Assembly (NCBI GenBank): GCA_026874595.1
Contig: CM049318.1
Location: 13,061,241 to 13,125,240 of the forward strand
Length of the DNA stretch: 64,000 nucleotides
Reading direction: 5' to 3'
Source: Sipunculus nudus
Lineage: Eukaryota; Annelida; Sipuncula; Golfingiida; Sipunculidae
A program made the translations under genes and the position numbers. Of the stretch, positions 10,675 to 22,330 are shown piece after piece. The notes beneath the pieces were generated by a model. It was not told where the DNA came from and ran no database searches. It worked only from the letters and a program-made list of their open reading frames with translations. Numbering within the stretch: the stretch's first letter is position 1; each line of letters begins with the position of its first letter.

Positions 10675-13075
10675 CGGCAGTTCTGACAGATCATTCAACC
10701 GATTTGTGCCATTTTAAATTAAAACCAGAACGAGGATATGGACCTTCACATTGGAAATTTAACATATCATTATCGAAGGACCATCTGTTTATAAGTAAAT
10801 TTAAGGAATACATAAATGGTTTTAGGAATAAGGAAAACATAATATGTGGGCAAAAAAATGTGGCACTATTTAAAGTATAGAATATGAAAATTTTCTATTA
10901 ATTTATCTAAAGGAAAGAGGAAGAAAGAGAGATAGGAACTGATAAAACTCGAAAAAGATTTGTTGAATGCAGACATAAATCTATCAGGAAACAAAAAGTC
11001 AAGTAAACCAATATATAATGGAATTAAAAAGAAAATTGAAGAACATTACGAAAACATAGCTGCGGGACAGATAGTAAGATCACGTGTTGAATGGTGTGAA
11101 GAAGGTGAACGAAAGTTATTTTGAGTAATGCACGGAAACACTAAACGAAAACTACTTTTAAGACATTGATTAAGTCGGATAAAGAATTAACATGCTCCAA
11201 AGATATTATGGAAGAAATAAGACAACAAACGAAATTATTCCAGAAAGACAGATATCAGTGAGAGGGAATGTTCTGATTTTCTTTCTTAAGTCAATGTTCC
11301 TAGTTTGTCTGAAAATGATATTCTAAGCTGCGAAGGTACAGTCAAAAAATGATATATCGATGGCACTAAAAGATATGAAAAAAAAATAATAAAACCCCAG
11401 AGAAAGACGGTCTGCCGAAGGAATTTTACGTGACCATTGTTGATCTAACATGTAAAGATTTGTTAAATTGGCTTTATGTGTAACTTTGATAGAGAAACAA
11501 TGCAAGAACAATAGACATTTGTCATCTTGGCGGTCAATAAGTATATTAAGTGTTGATGTCATGTTATTAAGTAGCGCATTAGTTTAACGAATACAGGCAT
11601 TCTTCCAGAATTAATTCATGAAGATCAGAGCGCATTTATAAAGAGAGGAGAATATATGACATTTATCGTCTAATTTCTGTTATTTTAGAATACTGTTAAT
11701 TTCGGGCTAAAAAAAAGATATTACTATTGCTGTTGAATTCGCAGCGACCTTTGACTCAATCGATAATAATTTTCTGTTTGCTACACTAGTAAGATTTTGT
11801 TTGGACATGATTTTCTAAGCTTGGTTCTGGGAAGCTGTGTGTGAACAATGGATACACTAATGACAATTTTAAATAAAAGCTGGGACCCCAACAGAGGTAT
11901 CCATTTGCCCCTTATTCATTTATGTTTGTCATTGAAATTTTGGCAATAATTGTTCGCCATTCCAGTTCAGTTAGGGGCAAAGATATCAATCGTTTTGAGA
12001 AAAAAACAATGTCTATTCGCTGAAGACACAACGTATATGTTAAAGATGTTCAGTCTCTACCATCAGCAATGGGTATATTGGATTAATTTGGGAAGATCCA
12101 TTATGATAAATACGGAGCTGCCTACATTAAAAGAAAAAAGAAAAACATACATATTGCTTCAAAGATATTAAATGTGTTAATCTATATAAAAATGGCATAA
12201 TAATTTTAGGAATATGGCACACATATAGTCGAAAGTTATCCGAATCACTTAATTTTGGGCGTCTTTACGACAAATGAAAACGACACTCACTATGTGTAAC
12301 ATGAAATCTCTAACGATTTTTTTTTTGTAGAAATATTCTCTCGAAATCCATGGGTATTTCAAAATTATTATATGTCGTTAATATTATTATTCCACCGAAA
12401 AAATTTAAGCGAATAAAAAATTGTATTGTTGATTTTATATGGTTCCACAGTAGCCTAAAAAGTATGAAGCATTGATTGGAGGAACCGAAAATGGCGGCAT
12501 AGGGATGCCGTGTATATCTTCTATCATTAATAGTCAGAGTAATGAGGAGAGCCAGATTAAGGAATTTATTAGAAACAAAGTATACAATTCATACCAAACT
12601 TTATCTGAGAAGCATTGGTGGTTTATGATATGTTGATCAAAATTTTGATCCGTCTCCTATCAGCAAAACGTCGCCTACCTTTAATTTTCACTATTTGCAG
12701 TTATGGGCGTCATATACTATGTGTAATCCTGAACCAATTGCTAATATTTGATTACAACAAATAAGGAATAATAAATATATCAGAGTCGAGAGAAGACTAT
12801 TTTTTATAGGCATACAGTTAACCTATGTATAAAGCACGTCCTTCAGATATTTAACAAAAAAACGGCAGAGTGAAAGATTTAAAAGAGTTAATGCCTATAG
12901 ATTTTCAAATGTAAAAACAACGTGTTACCAAGGTTATCGGTACAGAAGGAGATACCCCAGAAATGGTAACAAGAAATATTTTCAAGACCAAGGTAAACGT
13001 GGAGAAAGTATTTCTAAAGTTAAAAAAGAAGACAATGCGTGTTATAAAAATTAAAATCTTTTAGGAATCTTGCTA
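10675..13075 (+). mobile_element. Decayed L1/Tx1-like LINE, endonuclease end through reverse transcriptase
   Basis: Fragments in L1 ORF2 order can be read across shifting frames. About 10690-10850 gives DHSTDLCHFKLK and GPSHWKFNISLSKD (the 'SDH...GPG.WKFN.SLL.D' end of the endonuclease). About 11030-11110 gives KKIEEHYENIAAG and RVEWCEEGERK ('R.RA.W.EEGEK'). About 11370-11435 gives ALKDMKK and DGLPKEFYVTI (RT 'AL..MK..KSPG.DGLP.EFY'). About 11605-11640 gives LPELIHEDQSAFIKRG. About 12000-12035 gives QCLFAEDTTYMLK, the place of the catalytic 'YADDT' motif. About 12370-13050 gives C-terminal pieces such as FDPSPI and LQLWASYTM. Stops and frameshifts are frequent throughout, so it is not mobile. 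The 5' part and ORF1 are absent here. Confidence 0.75.
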
Positions 13076-15887
13076 AACGTCGTGACCTTTGACACATTCA
13101 CATGATCGTTAAGCTGTCAGCCTTTTGCAGCATCGGTTTTTATAGATAACATACACGAACATTTGAATGCACAGTAATTCTCTATTTCTTGAGCTGAAAC
13201 AAATAAAATGTGTTATGATAAATCAAATACACGAGGAACAGGTGAATATACAGTATTTTTTTCCGTAGAAGGTGTAGAAATAATCAATAGATAAAAAAAT
13301 ATATAAACAAATGAATTGAAACAGCATTAAATGAAAAATACGAAAACAGATATTTCAGAACCATCTGAATAAACGTGAAACACACGAAAGCCATCCGATG
13401 GCATTTCATAGTATTATAGTAAAGGCTACAACCTTGAAGATTAACAACCCGTTTTTTTAATAGTCCGCCTAAATGAATATAATCAGTTGACAAATACGAT
13501 ATTCAATTAAACGGGACCGACTGTATTAATGAAGTATTTGATTAGGATGCAAAGATTAGAACGCAATGTTGCCGAAAAAATATGTCAGAAATACATTTAA
13601 ACAAAAGGAAATGTATATTGTTAGCTTTGGGTTAATATATTGTAATGACACATTTTAGAAACTTCATTCTGTTTAATTAGTATTCTTTTAATAAGTAATA
13701 AGAAATAACCTTGCATTTACTTACATACAGTAATTCTTGTATACATGTAAATATTTATTTTAAGTTCCATTTTATTTTAAGGGAGATGTCAATGATGAAA
13801 ATGATTAAAAAAAACTGATAAAGACTATATTCTGAGATATCTTTCGAAGAAAAAAATGAAATACTACATCATAATGTCATGAGAAATAAGTGAACAAGAA
13901 ATTGAATTGGAATACAAATAATTAATAAAGATATTTAACAATTTCTATGATAAAATATGTACTCAATTTAAAATAGCAATATAAACAAAATGGGTGAACC
14001 ACAATAAATATCCTGGATGGAGCCTAAACATTGTTCAGATCCGGTTTTATAAGACTGAAACCTGTGTTGTCCTTAGATTGCTGTACTGTAATTGGAAGTT
14101 GCACTTGAAGTTGGTTGTTGCACGGCCATCACGACACTAGACGTCGGACTATCATCGGTCGTCCCGTCCATCATAAAACCCGACCAGTAGCCGTTCACAT
14201 GGGTAAGAAATCCCTGCAGACAAATATTATATCGTATTATATCGATTATATCTTATATCGAAGTACACAGATGCGCACCAGCTATATCAAAACTTTGTTA
14301 GACGTAATATACGTCGTTCAAATAACACATACTCTTATAATGAGCATATCATTAGAACTATATCCTGAACGATTATAACAATATATACAGTATACCCTTT
14401 GTTTCTATAAGATACCAACATCAATAGCCATTACCAATTTTTGTTCTCGCTTATACACCTGTGTTTCAATAGTTAAATTATTAAGGAGTCATTCATACAA
14501 CGTTTCAATCATTTAGGAGTTATATATACAACATGGTGGGTGTACTTTGGTAATTATAGTTATGTTTTAAAAAAACTCGGACATACCTTCTGTCCAGGTT
14601 AGAACAGTGACTCACCAGTGACTACAATGACTACGAGTCCATATGGTTTTCTGTGTAGTTCTAAATACGATGATAACAACACTCTATTTTTTATTATGCG
14701 TGGTTGGTAACCTCAAAATAGAGCCATGTGTTCTTTTGCATTTTAAACTTTCGTGGTTACACAGGTGTATCGAAATAAATAGTTCATGTGCTGAAAATGG
14801 TCGTTACGGCTAAGGAACATTACTCGTTCATACACTAGGACTCGGGTCTATACCCGTTTTTCATTACAGCTCGGGTCTATTATCCATTAATTCATGAGGT
14901 TTATGGTTTATGAGGTCTCATCCACTCATGACATATAAATATCCAATATAACAGCACGTGATATTAATTTCTACGTATAAAACATTCGCACTTCCATTTA
15001 GATGCACGAGGGTGGAACCGATCACATCCCATACATATATGCGTGTACGTGGCCGTTTGGCGGATCAGATACAGGTATCAATAACATCTTTTCTTGGGGT
15101 GGGGGATATATATGTGAGTTCTTAAGTCACATATTACACTCTTTTTATTCATAAGGCATCTTTCAACGTCTGATGAAGAGATGGTTAATATAGTGGGCTC
15201 GATTAGATCAAATTACTTGTCTTAGATCATCCTTGATTATCCTGAAAGCATTCACTATAGTTATATCTTGCCTGCCTAGTTCGACCACATGTGAATTCAG
15301 ACAAATTTCTCCCAGTCCCACTGGTAATCTTTACATAGTTTTCACAGTGTCTATATCGGGTTTACTGCCCTTAAGTAACAGTTCTTTACTGTTATGGCGT
15401 TTCTGAACTAAAAAACGAAAAATTCGCATACATAACCGTGAATTTTTAAACTTACACAGTAGTGTAAACTATAATTTTTTGTCTGTAAAAATAAAGCCAT
15501 TGGCACTATACCCAGCATAAGAATTTCTTGGTGGTATGTTACTGTGAGTGTTTTTGTGTTGCTATCAATCTTTACATTCGGGTATTCATGTTATCCCTGA
15601 GTCAAGCACATAATCAGAGTCAATGATTACCAAAAAAAAATCACTGGAAATACATCACTAACAGTGATTCAAGCACTTCTATGTAACAGGCAAATAAATG
15701 GTAAGATAAAACACATGCGTGGCTGGATGTCAGGAGAAGCAAGTTCTTTTAACGAAGAACACTGAGTCTGTGTCACCTAGACCGGTCATAGACCAGATTA
15801 TTCAGAATTGCAGAACAGCGGCTTAACAGCCATCGTAGTAAGCAGTTTATATCTGCTTTGCAACCAATACAGGTAAATAAAAATTCG

Positions 15888-15892
<5 letters not shown>
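13076..15892. other. No gene seen
   Basis: AT-rich DNA without recognisable exons or elements. Two short partial repeats are visible: 'ctcgggtctat' occurs twice at about 14840-14880, and 'atgaggt' occurs twice at about 14895-14920. An 87-codon frame at 14115-14378 has no family resemblance. Confidence 0.45.

Positions 15893-15918
<26 letters not shown>
15893..15918. repeat. (AT)n microsatellite
   Basis: A short pure AT dinucleotide run directly in front of the possible transposon terminus. Confidence 0.9.
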
Positions 15919-15919
<1 letters not shown>

Positions 15920-16250
15920 CCGTGGAACCCCGCCTTGCGACCAATCCGCAATTGCGACCTCCCCCACAATTACGACCACTTTCCTTGGCCCCGAATATAC
16001 GATCCAGGTTAGAGGTACCGTTATGGTTGTGTCAAGGAAGAGGAATATCTTTTGAATGACTTTCTTGTGCAAATAATCACCTATTTTAAACGAGCCGAAC
16101 ACATTCTGGCAACCGAAAATCCTGAATTCCCAAGCACAGTAGATGACAGAAGTCTCCTCCTCTCTGCACATTTGCACCGCAGTAAAATAACCCTCGACAT
16201 TTTTCTGGGCGACTTTTTATGCAGCTGGCAGTGATGATGCAATAAAAAGG
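15919..16250. mobile_element. Possible pogo/Tigger-like DNA transposon end
   Basis: After TA repeats the text reads 'ccgtggaaccccgccttgcg', followed by repeated 'gcgacc', 'attgcgacc' and 'attacgacc' steps. This is the style of pogo/Tigger-type Tc1-mariner termini, which start near 'cagtggaacc' and hold repeated 'acgacc'-like sub-repeats. A 60-codon + strand frame at 16052-16234 (MNDFLVQIITYFKRAEHILA...) follows and looks moderately protein-like, but I could not assign it to a transposase. The opposite inverted terminus was not found, so this would be a solo or truncated end. Confidence 0.35.
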
Positions 16251-16456
16251 TTCCAGCTGATTGGGTAACTGCTGTTTGGCCTCAGGTTCCTCACATGGAA
16301 GGACATTTTGATCTTTGACATTGTATCATCATCAATCACCATTTATAACATTATTTTTGGAATGATTCATTAAGGTTAAAGATCCGAATTTAAAAAAACA
16401 CTTGAATCATACCTATTGCCCTACAGGTGCAGTATGCATAATGCATTATCACGCTC

Positions 16457-16533
16457 AAAACGGTGACCGAAATGTACAAGCGGTTGTCATGTAACATTTG
16501 TTCGCGTGACTGAACGTTTAACATATGGTGGCC
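16457..16533 (+). promoter_or_regulatory. Conserved 5'-flank block of gene 2
   Basis: Counterpart of 4272-4366, sharing 'ggtgaccgaaatgtacaag' and 'acatttgttcgcgtgac'. A TG/TA microsatellite has expanded just downstream (16553-16600), between this block and exon 1. A promoter or untranslated-exon role is inferred only from its repeated association with the gene family. Confidence 0.35.
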
Positions 16534-16551
16534 TTAGTTGACAGTTGTGAT

Positions 16552-16552
<1 letters not shown>

Positions 16553-16600
<48 letters not shown>
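16553..16600. repeat. (TG)n(TA)n microsatellite
   Basis: A short TG run turns into a longer TA run in the gene 2 5' flank. The gene 1 flank has only a short tata tract at the matching place. Confidence 0.9.
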
Positions 16601-16603
<3 letters not shown>

Positions 16604-17245
16604 GTGCTATCCGGCGTGTCCTATTAATTTAGTTTAATCATATAATGGCTTTGCCATGTGTGCATAATAGTTTTAATTAAACAATTATTTTCTGCTGTTC
16701 GAATAGTCATTTTTTTCAGGAAAGATCTGTTGCTCACTTGTGTGATAATTTCGCCAGCTCTAAAACAGCCCATAGTCTGATTGTGTTAATAATTGATTGT
16801 GCCGCTATTAATTGACTTACATTGAGGACCTACCATAATTACGTGGGGTTATATACTTTTAAGCTCGTGTATTGTGTTTATATTTTAGTAATCCTTTAGC
16901 TGTTGGAATATGTCTTGATAATCTTGTAAGTTGGGTGTTTTCCTTGTGTGATATAGGTTTTTAAGGTTTAGTGTATGTTTTCTCCCATAACTGCTCCGAT
17001 GACTATACGTTGATGCATTCTATGTGTATTTACGTTTTGTTCCGATATAAATCTGACTTTAGGTTAATTATATCGAAATAGCTCTGCTTTTACATAAGGG
17101 CCTTAATTTATTAAGTATTGTTACTTTAACTGAAAACAAAGAGGCCCTTTTCATGAAGGATTGAAAAAACAATCTCATCTGCGAATAACGCATTCCTCTA
17201 AGTTACTAATGACTACTAAGTTTACTGGGGTTTTTTTCAGGAACC

Positions 17246-18421
17246 ATGGACCGCCGTGTCACAGAGATGTACAAGTCAGCTTTTGATGGAAGGGTGTATT
17301 TAGACACGTCTTACAACATATTTCATGGCCAATCATCAGCCTATCCTTTCTTCCGCAAAGATAAAGTGCAGTTTGAGCTGGATATATTTAAACATGGTAG
17401 GTTATTGTCAGATCAAATCACTATATAATGAATTGTTTAATTTTACCATTAAACGTTTGATATTTCAAGATATACTCAGTATATTTAAATTTTGTTGTAG
17501 GATTCATCAGGTTGGATGAATAAAATAAACGATAAACGTTATTAAAATCTTACATAACAGTTATAGAGATATAAACATTTTTTTAATTTGACAAAATCTT
17601 TATTATCTTTAAGATAAAGCACTCTGAATAATGGGATGTTCTTTCAGGTCACGCTGGACATTAAATTGTTTACCTGGCCGTACATTTTTATAGATGTACA
17701 TGTATTATCGATTCTCCCTGTATTCATCTTCATAAATGGTGTAATTCCATGGGTAACTTTAATTTACATTAGTCTTTACATCAGTGTAATTGGTTTAGTT
17801 CAGTTTTAAGTGTATCAAAAAGTATAATTGACCCACCAAAAATGGAACAACAAACAAAAATTGATTTACTTTTTTTCTTTTTTTTGAAGTGTATTAGAAA
17901 ACTCTTTACAGGAAATATTAAGGGCCGAAGACTTCTGGAAATCGGATGTGGACCATCTATTGATTTCGTCATTGTTCCGTGCCCTTATTTCGAAGAGATT
18001 TATATGGCAGATTTTAACGAAAGTTCTCTAAATGAGATTGAACTTTGGCGTGAGGGGTCACCACAGGCATTTGACTGGTCCGGGTATTTCAAACATATAA
18101 TGCACCTGGAAGGCAATGGGTATGTGACAAATGATCAATTAAATGATACGATACGGTGATTTATAACCAGAAAATATATCTTTAATAATATATTTATTTT
18201 TATGGGTCCGTCTTGGGGGGAACTCCCTATCATACTCAGGTTGTCCTTTAGTACGTCCGTCTTTTAGTCCTACTACACCTTCCGTTACGCTCTTTTGCAC
18301 GTATTATTTCAATAATCATTCTAGCAAGTCGTGTTTTGTTACCAAACATCCATCAGTGGACGTTGGCTACATCATTTCATGCCCATCGGATATTGGAAAT
18401 ATGGCTTAATATGGCAGAATC

Positions 18422-18516
<95 letters not shown>

Positions 18517-19103
18517 GTCTGTTGAAATAAACTACCAACCCCGATGTTCACGTAAGGCTCAGGCTGACATTAAAATAACATAAAAGCCCTTATATTTTCG
18601 TAAGTAAATAATTTTAGGTCGACATCAAGGCGTTAACAATTTTTTCATCTTAATTATCTTAAAGGAATTCATGGGAGACACGACAAGCAGAGTTAAGATC
18701 AAAGGTCAAGGCTGTCTTTCCTTGTGACATACTCAAGCAAAATCCCCTGACACCCAATCAGCTGGACCCGTTTGATTGTGTCATCACTGCAAGCTGTCTA
18801 CTCGCCGCCTGTGCCAATGAGGAGGACTTTATTGCTGCAATGGAAAATGTCGCAGGCCTTGTGAAGCCAGGTGGAGATTTTTTATCATTCACTGCGCTTG
18901 GAAATACAAGATATTCAGTTGCCGGGAAGGGTTTCCCATTGCTTACAATAGATGAAAATCTGCATAGAAAAGCCGTTGAAAAGGCTGATCTTTTCATAAA
19001 AACAACCATCACAAAATACCTCGATAGTAATATGAGAGCCAAGGTCGACCCTATTACAGATATCAAGGGTTACACGATTGTTCATGCTGTAAAAGTAGCA
19101 TAA
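17246..19103 (+). CDS. NNMT/PNMT-like SAM-dependent N-methyltransferase, intact (gene 2)
   Basis: The coding sequence joins exons 17246-17396, 17912-18119 and 18665-19103 (798 nt, 265 residues plus TAA). Family members transfer a methyl group from SAM to small amines or pyridines in the cytosol; human NNMT is 264 residues. Visible features: MYKSAF and YLDTSY (residues 8-23, matching the family's N-terminal Tyr-rich SAM-contact region); motif I LLEIGCGPS (58-66); YMADF (81-85, acidic residue for the SAM ribose); W96; FDWSGYFKHIMHLEGNG (104-120); VKAVFPCDIL (134-143); FDCVITASC (156-164); LVKPGGDF (185-192). Junctions are CATG|GTAGGT, TTACAG|GA, AATGG|GTATGT and TTAAAG|GA, in phases 1 and 2. 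The ATG was chosen because it aligns in all three paralogues; a TTTTTTCAG 5 nt upstream implies an upstream non-coding exon. Residue 196 is Thr where, as I recall, human NNMT has the nicotinamide-binding Asp, so the substrate is probably not nicotinamide. No symbol is given because orthology is unclear. Confidence 0.88.
18426..18512. repeat. (TA)n microsatellite in gene 2 intron 2
   Basis: A TA dinucleotide run with one TTTA interruption near the middle. It is absent from the matching intron of gene 1. The Tyr-Ile frames across it are repeat translations. Confidence 0.95.
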
Positions 19104-19167
19104 ACATCGAATTGGGGTAGGAATGAATATAAATGCCTGTTTGATGATAAAATTACTTTAATTATCA

Positions 19168-19193
19168 AATAAAATGAACTGTGTACGAATAAA
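19168..19193 (+). terminator. Polyadenylation signals of gene 2
   Basis: Two AATAAA hexamers, at 19168-19173 and 19188-19193, lie 65-90 bases past the gene 2 stop. Gene 1 has its signal closer to its stop. Confidence 0.5.
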
Positions 19194-19199
19194 CTGTAT

Positions 19200-21723
19200 A
19201 ATTCTTGATGATAAATATACACTTATAAAATGTTTTACTATATTTATAGCCTGATACTGTTCACAGCCAATCACTCAGCATTTGTCCTGTCTGCGCTGGT
19301 TCAGTTATCATATACACCATTCTTTAGATATATTAGTTATTTCCTATTAATCTATTGATTATACATTGTGTTTTATAGTCTATTTCTTTCGATTATCTAT
19401 AAGGAAACGAGAAATACAGCACGTGTATGCTTTTATATCAGAATAAATTGAATCAGTTGTCTATCTTTTATGCATATCAGACTAAAATTAAGAAGCACAT
19501 CTCTGATTCGATGAATGCCCGTAAAATTGTGTTCATTATCTTGACTATGTCTATACAAAGATTGAGATTTTACCCCGAAAGTAGAGATAGTCCTTTAGGG
19601 AAATTAACTTCAAATATGCTTGCATACCAGAGTGAAACACAAAATAATGTTAATAACTGTATTCATAAAGCTTAATATTTTAGCTTTAAAAATATATGTA
19701 AAAATTAAACAGCGATAAAAATCTTAATATTCTGAAAATGTCATAATTTTGGATTCAAGTTCTGACGAAGGAACTTCTGGTTGAAGCACTTGTAATTAAC
19801 TCAGTATGTTGCGATGTGTGATGCTGGATATTGGGATACAGGGGTTGGCCTCTAGCGGGTAGGTAGGACAGGCAAGCTTTATGGAACCAGAGAAAAAGGC
19901 CAAGCTCTTGTTATGGCGAAGGCCTGTATTTATTGGTTTAAAGGTTCACAGTTTAGTGGGCATGTATATTCATGTCTGTGGATAATTAGGCCTATTTATA
20001 TTTGAACTAGAAACTATATGCGTGTATTTTCATTAATTATTGTGTCCAATTGGAAATACATTTGCTGATATTAAAGCGTGAATCAGAGCCTTTTTTCCCA
20101 GGGCCATGTGCTTCTGTATTATCACCGAATCATTAATATTAATAAAGCCCTATAAACTAATGTAAAGCTTTGTATCTTTTATCAAGTTTATCAATTCTGA
20201 GAAAAAATATGTGTTTTACATTCTGAATTTAATAACTTTTCTTCTTCTTTTTTTTTTTTTTGTTATGTTGAGAGAACAAGGGATATCTTATATTCTAAGG
20301 TTATTACATTAATTGTACCTAATTAGCAACGACAGCATCAAAAGCAGAATATAATCCAGCAAGTTATTAAACAGACCTGTACTTTGACATTATGGCTACA
20401 TAAAGCCTTCATCTACATGAGGTTATATAGTCGGTCCTAATACAGATGATGCAATGTAAAAATTAGATTCGATGTCAGTATCCCGGGTGATTGAGAATAA
20501 TTTCCACACAAATCTCTCGTATAATTATCAGTTAAATTTTAATGTGAGAAGTTAATGTACTTTAATGTGTATTATTCAATCATAACAACATTAATAAATA
20601 TTGTAGGGCATTCCTTTACAAAGAATACATGTTTCATGCCTAGAAAGAACGCCTGTGTCTCGTAATTATGTGCACTACCTAATATTGGAGACATATTACA
20701 CCGACATATGGTTTTAATTTAACGGTTGATGCTTTAATACACATTTTTAACTTTTGAAAGATAATTTCTGTTCGTTTTACTAGGCATTTCAGGATTTCCA
20801 GTCACGGAACTTTAAAACTTGGATAACGTTCCTTAGGATTACCCCTTTGTTGTTATGATGAACTGTAATCAGAATACTCTAATGACTAATTTCTATATTC
20901 TGTTCCTCGTCAATTTGAAATGATAATCCGTCCATAATGACCTTTGCATCTGAGCCTTAACAGTTAATAAGTGTCACTGTTCACACGTTTTATGGGTGTT
21001 CCTTGAGACCTATTCTCACCTCTTAGTGAGATGTATCACACCATTGTCACTGTCCGTGATTGTTTACTTCGTGATCAGCTGGACCAGTAGTACCAGCTGA
21101 AATCAGAATCTAATGGGCAACATCTTCGTTCATCTGAGACTCTCAAACGACAGACATAGTTAAATTGACAGTTGCTGTACACTTATGACACTTTCACATC
21201 TGACACCATATCGGACGAGACTTGGTGATAAAATAACCACAATATCCTGTTGGTGAAAACCACACAGCGGAGGTTGAACAGACACGCATATATAAGACTA
21301 TTCTCATCAACGCCATGCGGGTGGTCCTTGATGTTTCCATTCACCTATTGGCCTATAGGTTCCCTGGTGCATATGATCCCCTACAAGTGTTTGTATTCAC
21401 TTATTCGGCCTTTACCCCATGTTCAATCAGGCATATACGACTGCACAATTGTGAATATTCCAGGAAGTCCTGCCTGGATAGGGATCATGAGCTGGACCTA
21501 TACCAGCATCTGATCGATTTTTAATTTCCCCATTCCCGAGTTCTCTGAAAATTTCAAGGGATTCCGTTCATGATTGCGTTAGTTATGTAATGAACAAACA
21601 CACAAGCACACACACGGATGGAAGCGGACCAATACCCTTCTGGCAGAGGAAATAACAGACGCTTTGTTTATAAAGCAGACCTGTCAAAGTATACGAACTG
21701 CAGTTCATTATCAGCACACTATG
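19200..21723. other. Gene 2 3' flank and array-proximal DNA; no gene seen
   Basis: Down to about 21,240 this is the right duplicon. 21,245-21,723 is unique in the window and includes two overlapping open frames at 21250-21524 without recognisable motifs. The sequence ends at the left breakpoint of the 7.6 kb array. Confidence 0.5.
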
Positions 21724-22330
21724 GACACTTGAAATTTACCCCTATCATGCATTAAAATCCGGCGAGTCCACAATGCATCTTAAAAATTCTGTCATCTTTG
21801 CTTCATCAGTCAAATGATAATGAGTAACCTTATTCTGACTGACATGGCAGATCTATGACCGTGGCAATATGGCCTCACCAATATATAGGTTTCTGTCCCT
21901 GGTAAATAGCCCTAACATTTCAGCCCTAAACCGAACCCCTAAGTGAGAGAAACTTAACCGAACAATTCCCGCCACGTCTAGGCTATTAAGAGTAATTTTT
22001 CCCCCTTGCTGGGAAGAATAATAGAAATTATCCTGTACAATTATATATTGCGCTAAAAAAAATACTGATTAGGAAAAAAATTATAATAACACAACTAACA
22101 TATAATACAGTGCAAATGACACTGGCAGATATCGGGTGATACAATTTGTAACCAAACTGAATATGATTACTTTACCACATCCAAGTTTTAGTCTGCATGC
22201 AAATGTGACATTAGATTTAATTTTGCTTTTTGCCCAGTCGTAAACATGAAATCACAATCTAAACTGTGAACAACACATTTCTCATAGATACTACTGACCT
22301 GGCCGGATTTGGATTAGTTTGTCATCAGTT

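Larger units (their letters stand above)
16458..21240 (+). repeat. Right copy of the old ~5 kb duplication, containing gene 2
   Basis: Collinear with 4264-9730 (segment matches are listed there). It is shorter because part of the distal 3' flank is missing and several indels differ. It has gained TA microsatellites in the 5' flank and in intron 2. Beyond about 21,245 similarity to the left copy is lost. Confidence 0.8.
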
